The position numbers were made by a program, and so were the translations under genes. This document shows positions 1-8,442 of a stretch of DNA of 60,080 bases, in pieces. The notes beneath the pieces are model-generated. The model saw nothing but the letters and a program-made list of their open reading frames with translations. It was not told where the DNA came from and ran no database searches. Position 1 is the first letter of the stretch, and the number at the start of each line of letters is the position of its first letter. This stretch comes from Massilia mucilaginosa (GTDB lineage Bacteria; Pseudomonadota; Gammaproteobacteria; Burkholderiales; Burkholderiaceae_D), in the NCBI RefSeq assembly GCF_011682145.1, contig NZ_WHJH01000044.1, positions 1-60,080 on the forward strand, read 5' to 3'.

Positions 1-127
1 CGCTGGCTGGCCATCGTGCTGGAACGTCTCCCGACGTGCCCCAACAGCCAGATTGATTCGCTGCTGCCATTCCCCGACTTTACTTAGCGCTAAACAGGCT
101 GTACAGGTGGGGCCGCTGGCCGCTTAC
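1..127 (+). mobile_element. 3' end of an IS66-family element: transposase C-terminus and right terminal repeat
   Basis: An open frame runs in from the window edge and stops at 85-87. Its 28 residues (RWLAIVLERLP...NSQIDSLLPF) look like the C-terminal end of IS66-type TnpC transposases. Forty bases on, 101-127 ends in GCCGCTTAC. Its complement starts GTAAGCGGC, as expected for an IS66-family terminal repeat, so I place the element boundary at 127. The rest of the element lies outside the window, so the other end and the target duplication cannot be checked. Its terminal sequence differs from that of the IS66-like end at 59844, so these are two different elements. Confidence 0.65.
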
Positions 128-401
128 ATTGCGAGATCGCTTCATTCATGAGCAAGTGTGGCGAATGTTGATGCGCCTCGGCCAAGCGCTTGAGGCGACG
201 ATGGATTCAACACTAAGGTCAAGCGCGAGGATGTGGGAGAACATACAAACTCCGACAATCCGGCGTGGAACGACTAAGTACACGAAGGCAAATGTGAAGC
301 AGGCATACACATTCAACAGGAGCCTAGTGGTTTAGAACAGCCCTCAGGCGACAAGTTCCCTGTAAGCGAGAAATCAGGTAGAGCCGGTTGCATGGACTCT
401 T

Positions 402-1802
402 TTACGCCCGCGCCGCCGGCAAACGCGGCGCCGCGAAATGCTGCGCCAGGGTCTGGCCCAAGCCTTCCTCGACCGCCACCTCGACCTGGCGCGCCAGTGC
501 GCTGCCGTCGAGCGTCAGCGGCGAGTTCTTGTCGAGCTCGTCTTCTTTGTCGAGGTCGATGGCCACGGCCGCGTCGATCGCCGTGCGGCCGAACACGAAC
601 AGGCGGTACACGTCGGCCAGCTTGAGCTTGTCCACATTGACCAGCAACACCCAGTTCTCGGCGCTTTCGATGGCGCGCTTGCCCCAGCGCGAACGCGTGG
701 TCACGTTCGCCTGCACCCGGCCGACCCAGCCCACGGCCAGCATCTGTTCGAGCAAGGTGGTCATTTCATCGTAGCCGATGCGGGTGTGGGCGCGGATCGC
801 CGCGCTCGACACCAGCGCCGTATCGCCCATCCGGGCGCGCCCGTACAGCACTTTGAGGATCGCCATGGCGTCCACGAACTCCCCGCCCGGCGCCGGCTCG
901 TACCACCAGCGCTCGTACTTGACGACCGGCAGCGCCGCGGTGATGATCGCGCCGACCAGGGTGATCATCCACGACAGGTAAATCCACAGCAAAAACAGCG
1001 GCAGCGCCGCCAGCGCGCCATAGATGATCGCGTAGGTCGGAAACTGGCTGACGAACATGGCGAACAGGCGCTTGGCGACCTCGAAGGCGACCGCCGCCAC
1101 CAGGCCGCCCCAGACCGCGTCGCGCCAGTCGACAAAGCGGTTCGGCACCGTCATGTAGAGCAGCGTGTAGGCGCCGGTGGTCAGCCCGACCGAGGCGGCC
1201 GTGTAAAACAGGGCGCTCAAGAACGGCGAGGCGCTGGTCAGCGCGCTGGTGGCCATGAACAGTTGCGAGGTGGCCGTCAGCGACAGGCCGAACAGCAGCG
1301 GCCCGAGCGTCACCAGCGCCCAGTAAATCGTCACGCGCTGGGCGATCGGGCGCACTTCGCGCACCCTCCAGATCTGGTTGAAGGCGCGCTCGATCATGTT
1401 CATCATCGCCGCCGAGGTCAACACCAGCGCCACCGCGCCCACCGCCGACAGGCTCTTGGCCTTGCTGGCGAACTGGGTCAGGTTGCCGGTGATGGTGTTG
1501 GCGATGGCCTTGGGCATCAGGGTCTGGACAAAATACGCCTCCAGCGCAACCCTGAAATTGCTAAAGACGGGAAAGGTCGTGAAAATCGCCAGCACGATGG
1601 TCAGCAGCGGCACCAGCGCCAGGGTGCTGGTGAACGTGAGGCTGCCTGCCACCTGCGGCAATTTCTCTTCGTTCAGGCGGCGCCGGGCGAAGCGGAGCAG
1701 GTCGCGCGCTTCGCTCCAGGTCAGGCCGCGTACCATGTCGACGCTGGTATTGATCATCTCGCTGGTGGACCGGGAAATCGCATGGACTGTTTTTGAAAGC
1801 AT
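402..1802 (-). CDS. YihY/BrkB family inner-membrane protein
   Basis: Polytopic membrane protein of the YihY/BrkB family, 466 residues. Members were once annotated as ribonuclease BN; no RNase activity is implied. The N-terminal third has the conserved ...AGSLTFTSTLALVPLLTIVLA... stretch, followed by five further hydrophobic segments to about residue 300. The C-terminal ~160 residues are soluble and cytoplasmic-looking (ARMGDTALVSSAAIRAHTRIGYDEMTTLLEQ, winged-helix-like). The start is uncertain: ATG at 1802 has no clear ribosome binding site, and a second ATG at 1754 (MINTSVDMVRGL) fits the usual family start. It is divergent from wrbA with a short shared upstream region. Function beyond an envelope role is unknown. 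Confidence 0.85.
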   Translation of the reverse strand: MLSKTVHAISRSTSEMINTSVDMVRGLTWSEARDLLRFARRRLNEEKLPQVAGSLTFTSTLALVPLLTIVLAIFTTFPVFSNFRVALEAYFVQTLMPKAIANTITGNLTQFASKAKSLSAVGAVALVLTSAAMMNMIERAFNQIWRVREVRPIAQRVTIYWALVTLGPLLFGLSLTATSQLFMATSALTSASPFLSALFYTAASVGLTTGAYTLLYMTVPNRFVDWRDAVWGGLVAAVAFEVAKRLFAMFVSQFPTYAIIYGALAALPLFLLWIYLSWMITLVGAIITAALPVVKYERWWYEPAPGGEFVDAMAILKVLYGRARMGDTALVSSAAIRAHTRIGYDEMTTLLEQMLAVGWVGRVQANVTTRSRWGKRAIESAENWVLLVNVDKLKLADVYRLFVFGRTAIDAAVAIDLDKEDELDKNSPLTLDGSALARQVEVAVEEGLGQTLAQHFAAPRLPAARA

Positions 1803-1822
1803 GTATCTTGAGAAACGCGTGA

Positions 1823-2488
<666 letters not shown>

Positions 2489-2893
2489 ATGCAGCCACCC
2501 AAGTACTTTCACATCGGCGCCATCGCCAGCCTGGTGATCCTGATCGCCTGGCTGCTGGCCTGGGAAACCCTGGTCGCGCCATTGCGCCCCGGCAGCTGGA
2601 TCCTCTCGCTCAAGGTCTTGCCCCTGCTGATCCCCCTGGGCGGGGTGATCAAGCGCGATATTTACACCCTGCAATGGTCGTCGATGGTGATCTTGCTGTA
2701 CTTCACCGAAGGCGTGGTGCGCGCCTGGAGCGACAAGCTGGAAATATCGCGCTTCATGGCGATGGGCGAAATCGTGCTCGTGCTGGTGTATTTCGCCTGC
2801 GCGCTGCTGTACCTGCGTCCGTATAAAAAAGCCGCGAAGAAAATGGCCAAGGAATTGCTGGAGAAAGTGAACTCCACCAAGTCGACGAAGTGA
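2489..2893 (+). CDS. DUF2069 family small membrane protein
   Basis: A 134-residue protein with four hydrophobic segments (about residues 9-26, 38-52, 65-80, 92-112) and a lysine-rich C-terminal tail. The sequence matches the DUF2069 family, which is widespread next to wrbA in beta- and gammaproteobacteria; its function is unknown. It starts directly after the wrbA stop codon, and its own TGA overlaps the GTG start of the following oxidase by 4 bases (2890-2893). This suggests translational coupling of all three genes. Confidence 0.85.
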   Translation: MQPPKYFHIGAIASLVILIAWLLAWETLVAPLRPGSWILSLKVLPLLIPLGGVIKRDIYTLQWSSMVILLYFTEGVVRAWSDKLEISRFMAMGEIVLVLVYFACALLYLRPYKKAAKKMAKELLEKVNSTKSTK

Positions 2894-4332
2894 CCGCCCC
2901 CAACGCATCGCCCCAGGCCGGCCCCGGCGCCGGCTTCCTCGAGCGCTGCCGCGCCATCGCCGGCGCGGCCCACGTGCTCACCGGCGAGGCCGACATGGCG
3001 CCCTTCCTCACCGACTGGCGCGGCCGCTTCACCGGGCGCGCGCTGGCGGTGCTGCGCCCGGCCGACCCGCAGCAGGTGGCGCAGCTGGTGCAAGCCTGCG
3101 CCGCCCACCGCGTGCCGCTGGTGCCGCAAGGCGGCAAGACCGGCCTGGTGCTGGGCAGCGTGCCGGACGCGAGCGGCAACGCCGTGGTGCTCTCGCTGGC
3201 GCGCCTGAACCGGGTGCGCGCGCTCGATGCGCTCAACCGCACCATCACGGTCGACGCCGGCTGCATCCTGCAAACCATCCAGGAAGCGGCCGCGCTTGAG
3301 GGCTGCCTGTTTCCCCTGTCGCTGGCGGCCGAAGGCAGTTGCAGCATCGGCGGCAACCTGTCGACCAACGCCGGCGGCACCGCCGTGCTGCGCTACGGCA
3401 ACACGCGCGAGCTGTGCCTGGGGCTGGAAGTGGTGACCGCCCAGGGCGAGATCTGGAACGGCCTGCGCGGCCTGCGCAAGGACAATACCGGCTACGACCT
3501 GCGCGACCTGTTCATCGGCGCCGAAGGCACGCTCGGCGTGATCACCGGCGCCGTGCTGCGCCTGTTTCCGCAGCCGAAGGCGTCGATCACGGCGCTGGTG
3601 GCGATTGGCGCGCCGCGCCAGGCGCTCGACCTCTTGACCCTGGCGCAGGAGCGCTGCGGCGCCAGCCTGACCGGCTTCGAGCTGATGTCCGACTTTTGCC
3701 TGCGCCTGGTCGGCACCCATTTCCCCAGCCTGGCGCAGCCGTTCGTGACGCGCCACCCGCAGTACGTGCTGCTGGAACTGTCGAGCAGCGAATCGGAACA
3801 GCACGCGGTCGGCCTGCTGGAACAGACCATCGCCGACGCGATTGCCCAGGATATTGCCGACGACGCCGTCGTGGCCACCTCGGTCGGCCAGTCGCTGGCC
3901 CTGTGGCAGTTGCGCGAACACATTCCGCTGGCGCAGGCGGCGGCCGGCAAGAACATCAAGCACGACATCGCCCTGCCGGTCTCGCGCATCGCCGACTTCA
4001 TCGACAGCACCGACGTGCAGGTGCTGGCGGCGTACCCCGGCTGCCAGCTGGTCTGCTTCGGCCATGTGGGCGACGGCAACCTGCACTACAACGTGGCGCC
4101 GCCGCCGGGCACCGCGCACGAGGATTTTTTGGCCAACCAGGACGCGATCAACCGCATCGTGCACGACAGCGTGGCCGCGCATGCCGGCTCGATTTCGGCC
4201 GAACACGGCATCGGCGCCCTCAAACGAGACGAGCTCAAGCGATATAGATCGGAAGTCGAACTGAACATGATGCGTGCCATCAAAGCGGCGCTTGACCCGC
4301 TCGGCATTATGAACCCTGGAAAAATCCTCTGA
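2890..4332 (+). CDS. FAD-binding oxidase/dehydrogenase, GlcD / D-2-hydroxyacid dehydrogenase type
   Basis: A 480-residue flavoprotein of the VAO/PCMH family (FAD-linked oxidase C-terminal domain), related to GlcD and D-lactate or D-2-hydroxyglutarate dehydrogenases. These oxidise D-2-hydroxyacids to 2-oxoacids. The FAD domain spans about residues 38-220, with EGSCSIGGNLSTNAGGTAVLRYG and the GAEGTLGVITG motif. The substrate domain ends in the family signature HGIGALKRDEL. GHVGDGNLHYNV (~395-406) is the metal/substrate region. The start is GTG at 2890, overlapping the upstream stop. Oddity: the N-terminal FAD loop reads PQGGKTGLVLGS, where close relatives usually have GGNTGLVGG. The substrate cannot be told from sequence. 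Confidence 0.88.
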   Translation: MTAPNASPQAGPGAGFLERCRAIAGAAHVLTGEADMAPFLTDWRGRFTGRALAVLRPADPQQVAQLVQACAAHRVPLVPQGGKTGLVLGSVPDASGNAVVLSLARLNRVRALDALNRTITVDAGCILQTIQEAAALEGCLFPLSLAAEGSCSIGGNLSTNAGGTAVLRYGNTRELCLGLEVVTAQGEIWNGLRGLRKDNTGYDLRDLFIGAEGTLGVITGAVLRLFPQPKASITALVAIGAPRQALDLLTLAQERCGASLTGFELMSDFCLRLVGTHFPSLAQPFVTRHPQYVLLELSSSESEQHAVGLLEQTIADAIAQDIADDAVVATSVGQSLALWQLREHIPLAQAAAGKNIKHDIALPVSRIADFIDSTDVQVLAAYPGCQLVCFGHVGDGNLHYNVAPPPGTAHEDFLANQDAINRIVHDSVAAHAGSISAEHGIGALKRDELKRYRSEVELNMMRAIKAALDPLGIMNPGKIL

Positions 4333-4344
4333 CCGGAGACCATC

Positions 4345-4800
4345 ATGTTACGACACCTGACCATTCTGGGCCTGCTGGCCCTGTGCGGCGCCGCCAGCGC
4401 CGACACCATCTACAAATGTACGGCCGGCGGCAAGATCACCTACAGCGGCGCGCCGTGCACCGAAGGCCGCGCCACCGCGCTCGACGCCATGCCGGCGCCA
4501 GCGGGTGCCGATGCGGACGCCGCCAGGACCCTTGAGCGGCAGAAAGCCATGCTGGCGACATTGCAAAAGGAACGCGCCAGCAGCGACGCCAGGCAGGCGA
4601 AGGCCGCGCAAGAGGCCACGCACATCAACCGCGTCTCCGCCGGGCGCCAGGCCGACTGCGCCAGGATGCGCCAAAAACAGCAAAAAGAACAAAAGCGCCT
4701 GGCCGCCGAAGCCGCCAAGGTGGGCGGACAAGGCAAGATCGAGCGCGACCTCGACGCCGAGGCCATGGCCAAGGCGGTCGACGCCGCGTGCAGCCGATGA
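4345..4800 (+). CDS. DUF4124 domain-containing exported protein
   Basis: A 151-residue secreted protein. A signal peptide covers residues 1-19 (LTILGLLALCGAASA, cleavage before DTIYKC). It is followed by the short DUF4124 module (DTIYKCTAGGKITYSGAPC), whose two cysteines probably form a disulphide. The rest is an Ala/Lys/Gln-rich helical, coiled-coil-like tail with two more cysteines. Periplasmic; function unknown. The stop codon overlaps the preferred ATG of the permease gene (ATGA at 4797-4800). In similar operons an ABC ATPase often stands directly upstream of this permease type; here that place is taken by this gene. Confidence 0.8.
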   Translation: MLRHLTILGLLALCGAASADTIYKCTAGGKITYSGAPCTEGRATALDAMPAPAGADADAARTLERQKAMLATLQKERASSDARQAKAAQEATHINRVSAGRQADCARMRQKQQKEQKRLAAEAAKVGGQGKIERDLDAEAMAKAVDAACSR

Positions 4801-7337
4801 AGACACTGTCACGCTGGCTCCTGTTCGGCGAATGGCGCGCGCACCCGGTACGGGCCCTGCTCGCGGTGGCCGCCATTGCGGTCGGCGTGGCGATGGGCTT
4901 TGCCATCCACCTGATCAACGCCTCCGCCTTCAACGAGTTTTCGGCGGCGGTCAAGAGCCTGTCGGGCCAGGCCGACATCCAGGTATCCGCGCGCGACACC
5001 GGCTTCGACGAAGCGATCTACCCGCGCCTGGCCCGGCACCGCTCGGTGGCGGTGGCCTCGCCGGTGCTGACCCTTAACGCCGGCGTGCCCGGCGCGCAGG
5101 GCAACCTGAAAATCATCGGGCTCGATGCCTTTCGCGCCGGCTTTGTCTCGCCGGGCCTGCTCGGCGCCACCGACGGCGACAACATGCTCGACATGATGGC
5201 CGACGACGCCGTGTTCCTGTCGCCGGCCGCCATGAGCTGGCTCAAGACCCGGCGCGGCGGCAGCGTCCAGCTGCGCTCGGGCACGCGCGACTTTACCCTG
5301 CGCGTGGCCGGCGGCCTGCAGGAAGCGCGTCCCGGCCAGCGCATCGGCGTGATGGACATTGGCGCCGCCCAGTGGCGCTTCGACAAAATCGGCACGCTCA
5401 CCCGCGTCGACCTGCGCCTGCGCGATGGCGTCGACCGCGCGTCGTTCCAGCGCGAGCTGGCGCAGGAACTCGAACGCGATTTCCCCGGCCGCTTCAACGT
5501 CGGCCAGCCGAACGACGACGACGCCGAAAGCCGCAACCAGGGCATGAGCCGCGCCTACCGCGTCAACCTCACCGTGCTGGCGCTGGTGGCCTTGTTTACC
5601 GGCGCCTTCCTGGTGTTTTCGACCCAGGCGCTGTCGGTGATCCGGCGCCGCAGCCAGTTCGCGCTGCTGCGCGTGCTCGGCGTCGAACGCGGCCAGTTGC
5701 TGCGCCAGGTCCTGCTCGAAGGCGCCAGCCTGGGCGTGCTCGGTGCCTTGCTCGGCATCGGCGCCGGCTACGCGCTGGCCGCCACCGCGCTGCACTTTTT
5801 CGGCGGCGACCTGGGGGCCGGCTACTTCACCGGTGCGCGGCCGAGCGTCCAGTTCACGCCCGTGGCGGCCGTGGTGTTCTTCACCCTGGGCCTGGGCGTG
5901 GCCTTGCTCGGGTGCCTGGCGCCCGCCTACGAAGCCGCGCGCGCGGCGCCCGCCGTGGCGCTCAAATCGGGCACCGACGAAGTCGCGCTGGCGCGCCTGG
6001 CGCGCATCTGGCCATCGGCGCTGTGCATCGTGGCGGCGGCCGCGCTGGCGTTCGCGCCGCCGGTATTCGAACTGCCGCTGTTCGGTTACGCCGCCATCGG
6101 CCTGCTGCTGATCGGCGGGATCGGGCTGATGCCGCGCCTGGCCGCCTCGCTGTTCGGACTGGTCAACCGCGCGGCGATGCGCCGCACGATCCGCCATCCG
6201 GTGCTCGCGCTGACCATGGCGCGCCTGGCCAACGCCTCCGGCCAGGCCGCCATCGCGCTGGGCGGCGTGCTGTCGAGTTTCAGCCTGATGGTGGCGATGG
6301 CGATCATGGTATCGAGCTTTCGCGTCTCGCTCGACGACTGGCTGGTGCAACTGCTGCCGGCCGACCTGTACGTGCGTATCGCCAGTGCCGGCAGCGCCGG
6401 CGGCCTCGGCCCCCCGGAGCAGGCCGCGCTGACCGCCTTGCCGGGCGCGGCGCGGGTCGACTTCTTGCGGTCGCGCCAGATCTCGCTCGACCCGGCGCGG
6501 CCCGACGTGCTGCTCATGGCGCGCACCATCGACGTGCTCGATCCGGGCCGCACGCTCCTGCTGCGGGGCGAGAGCGTGCCGGTACCTGCCGGCGCGGTGC
6601 CGGTCTGGGTCTCGGAAGCGATGGTCGACCTGTACGGGCTGAAAGCCGGCGGCACGCTGCGCATGCCGCTCGGTGGCCGGCTGCATGATTTCTTCGTGGC
6701 CGGCGTGTGGCGCGACTACGCAACGCAAACCGGCTCGGTGCAGATGCGCCTGACCGACTACCGGCTTCTCACCGGCGACCCGCAGGTCAACGACAGCGCC
6801 ATGTGGGTCAAGCAAGGCGTCACGGCCGACCAGATGGAGCGGCAGATACGCGCCCTGCCCTTCGGACGCACGCTCGATTTCGCCAAGCCGGGCGACATCC
6901 GCGCGCTCAGCATGACCATTTTCGACCGCAGCTTCGCCGTCACTTACGTGCTCGAAGCGATCGCGATTGCCATCGGCCTGGCCGGCGTGGCAGCCACCTT
7001 TTCGGCCCAGACCCTGGCGCGCGCCAAGGAATTCGGCATGCTGCGCCACGTGGGCGTGACGCGCGGGCAGATCCTGCGCATCCTCGCGCTCGAAGGCGGC
7101 GCCCTCACGGCACTGGGCGTGGCCTGCGGCTTCGGCCTGGGCTTCATCATCAGCACGATCCTGGTCTACGTGGTCAACCCGCAGTCGTTCCACTGGTCGA
7201 TGCAGCTGCACGTGCCCTGGCCGCTGGTGGCCGGCGTGGCCGCCGTGCTGCTGGCCGCCTCCGTGGTCACGGCGCTGGTGTCGGGACGCTTTGCCCTCTC
7301 GGGCGGACCTATTCGAGCAGTCAGGGAGGACTGGTGA
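4797..7337 (+). CDS. FtsX-like ABC transporter permease, large two-module type
   Basis: A large permease (846 residues from ATG 4797; a GTG at 4788 would add three) with two FtsX/MacB-type modules. TM1 is near residues 20-40, followed by a periplasmic domain. The first three-helix FtsX block (ALVALFTGAFLVFSTQALSVIRRRSQFALLRVLGV) spans about 255-385. A second TM/periplasmic half ends in another FtsX block (about 715-840, ...LARAKEFGMLRHVGVTRGQ). Such permeases work with an ATPase to move lipids or lipoproteins, not as classical importers. No partner ATPase is adjacent; LolD at 46520 is the only stand-alone ABC ATPase in the window. It overlaps the DUF4124 gene by ATGA and the CrtC-like gene by GTGA. 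Confidence 0.85.
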   Translation: MKTLSRWLLFGEWRAHPVRALLAVAAIAVGVAMGFAIHLINASAFNEFSAAVKSLSGQADIQVSARDTGFDEAIYPRLARHRSVAVASPVLTLNAGVPGAQGNLKIIGLDAFRAGFVSPGLLGATDGDNMLDMMADDAVFLSPAAMSWLKTRRGGSVQLRSGTRDFTLRVAGGLQEARPGQRIGVMDIGAAQWRFDKIGTLTRVDLRLRDGVDRASFQRELAQELERDFPGRFNVGQPNDDDAESRNQGMSRAYRVNLTVLALVALFTGAFLVFSTQALSVIRRRSQFALLRVLGVERGQLLRQVLLEGASLGVLGALLGIGAGYALAATALHFFGGDLGAGYFTGARPSVQFTPVAAVVFFTLGLGVALLGCLAPAYEAARAAPAVALKSGTDEVALARLARIWPSALCIVAAAALAFAPPVFELPLFGYAAIGLLLIGGIGLMPRLAASLFGLVNRAAMRRTIRHPVLALTMARLANASGQAAIALGGVLSSFSLMVAMAIMVSSFRVSLDDWLVQLLPADLYVRIASAGSAGGLGPPEQAALTALPGAARVDFLRSRQISLDPARPDVLLMARTIDVLDPGRTLLLRGESVPVPAGAVPVWVSEAMVDLYGLKAGGTLRMPLGGRLHDFFVAGVWRDYATQTGSVQMRLTDYRLLTGDPQVNDSAMWVKQGVTADQMERQIRALPFGRTLDFAKPGDIRALSMTIFDRSFAVTYVLEAIAIAIGLAGVAATFSAQTLARAKEFGMLRHVGVTRGQILRILALEGGALTALGVACGFGLGFIISTILVYVVNPQSFHWSMQLHVPWPLVAGVAAVLLAASVVTALVSGRFALSGGPIRAVREDW

Positions 7338-8416
7338 AACGATTTGGATTCAGATGCATTCTCGCGCTGCTGCTGGCGGCGGCGCAGACCGGCCATGCCG
7401 CGCCGCCAGTGTTCGGCGCGGTCGCCCCCGGCAAACCGCTGTCGTTCCCGGCGGACTACGGCGCCCACCCGGACTACCTCACCGAATGGTGGTACGTCAC
7501 CGGCTGGCTCACGACCGCCGACGGCAAGCCGCTCGGTTTTCAGGTCACGTTTTTCCGGCGCGCCACCGGGCATGACAGCGCCAACCCGAGTGCGTTCGCG
7601 CCCAAGCAGCTGGTGATCGGCCACGCCGCCTTGTCCGACCCCGCGCTCGGCAAGCTGGCGCACGACCAGCGCACCGTGCGCGAAGGCTTCGGCCTGGCGT
7701 ATGCCAAAACCGGCACCACCGACCTCAAACTGGACGACTGGACCATGGTGCGCGGCGCCGACGGCACCTATCATGTGACAATCGTCTCGCCGCACCTGAA
7801 CCTGAACCTGACGCTGGCGCCGACCCAGCCGCTGCTGCCGCAAGGCGAGCAAGGCTACTCGCGCAAGAGCGCCGAAGGCCGGCACGCCAGCTACTACTAC
7901 AGCGAGCCGCAGCTCAAGGTACGCGGCACCGCCGGCGCCGGCAAGGGCGCCGCGCGCAGCGTCGAAGGGCGCGCCTGGCTCGATCACGAATGGTCGACCG
8001 AAGCGCTGCCGCCCGAGACCCAGGGCTGGAATTGGGTCGGCGCCAACCTCGATGACGGCTCGGCGCTGATGGCTTTCCAGATCCGCAGCAAACAAGGTGG
8101 TAAACTATGGGCGCACGCGACGCTGCGCGATGCGGCTGGCAAAGTGACGCAATACGCCCCGGGCGACGTGGTATTTACGCCGCAGACCCACTGGACGTCG
8201 CCGCGCACGAACGCCGTCTACCCGGTGGCGACGACCATCACCACCGGCTTCACGCAATGGCACATTGCCCCCCTGCAGCCAGACCAGGAGCTTGATTCGC
8301 GGCGCTCGACCGGCGCCGTGTACTGGGAAGGCGCGGTGACGATCAAGCGCGATGGGGTGCCGGCCGGCCATGGCTACCTCGAAATGACCGGTTACGACCG
8401 TGCGATGAAATTTTAA
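7334..8416 (+). CDS. CrtC/AttH-type lipocalin-like secreted protein (carotenoid 1,2-hydratase-like family)
   Basis: A 360-residue protein with a signal peptide (residues 1-24, ending GHAA). The fold resembles AttH/CrtC: TEWWYVTGWL near residue 50, HASYYYSEPQLKVRG in the middle, and the catalytic-type region WLDHEWSTEALPPETQGWNWVGANL. True CrtC hydrates carotenoids. The copies found beside FtsX-type permeases are thought to bind a lipid-like ligand in the periplasm, so hydratase activity is not implied. I chose GTG at 7334 because AGGGAGGA (7323-7330) lies just upstream and the codon overlaps the permease stop (GTGA). It probably works with that permease. Confidence 0.8.
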   Translation: MKRFGFRCILALLLAAAQTGHAAPPVFGAVAPGKPLSFPADYGAHPDYLTEWWYVTGWLTTADGKPLGFQVTFFRRATGHDSANPSAFAPKQLVIGHAALSDPALGKLAHDQRTVREGFGLAYAKTGTTDLKLDDWTMVRGADGTYHVTIVSPHLNLNLTLAPTQPLLPQGEQGYSRKSAEGRHASYYYSEPQLKVRGTAGAGKGAARSVEGRAWLDHEWSTEALPPETQGWNWVGANLDDGSALMAFQIRSKQGGKLWAHATLRDAAGKVTQYAPGDVVFTPQTHWTSPRTNAVYPVATTITTGFTQWHIAPLQPDQELDSRRSTGAVYWEGAVTIKRDGVPAGHGYLEMTGYDRAMKF

Positions 8417-8442
8417 AAAACGAACACTGAAGCACTGACACG

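Noticed and set aside
129-335. A 68-codon open frame after the left IS66 end
   Set aside because: No ribosome binding site, no recognisable motif and codon usage unlike neighbours. The 128-401 stretch looks non-coding.
438-1796. Long opposite-strand open frames across yihY, carB (for example 12792-18314 and 21364-25197) and recJ
   Set aside because: They are high-GC antisense shadows rich in Arg/His/Gln/Asp with no domains; the real genes lie on the other strand.
6707-7333. Apparent 569-residue protein starting inside the permease gene
   Set aside because: Only the part from GTG 7334 is real. The N-terminal 209 codons are an out-of-frame shadow of the permease.
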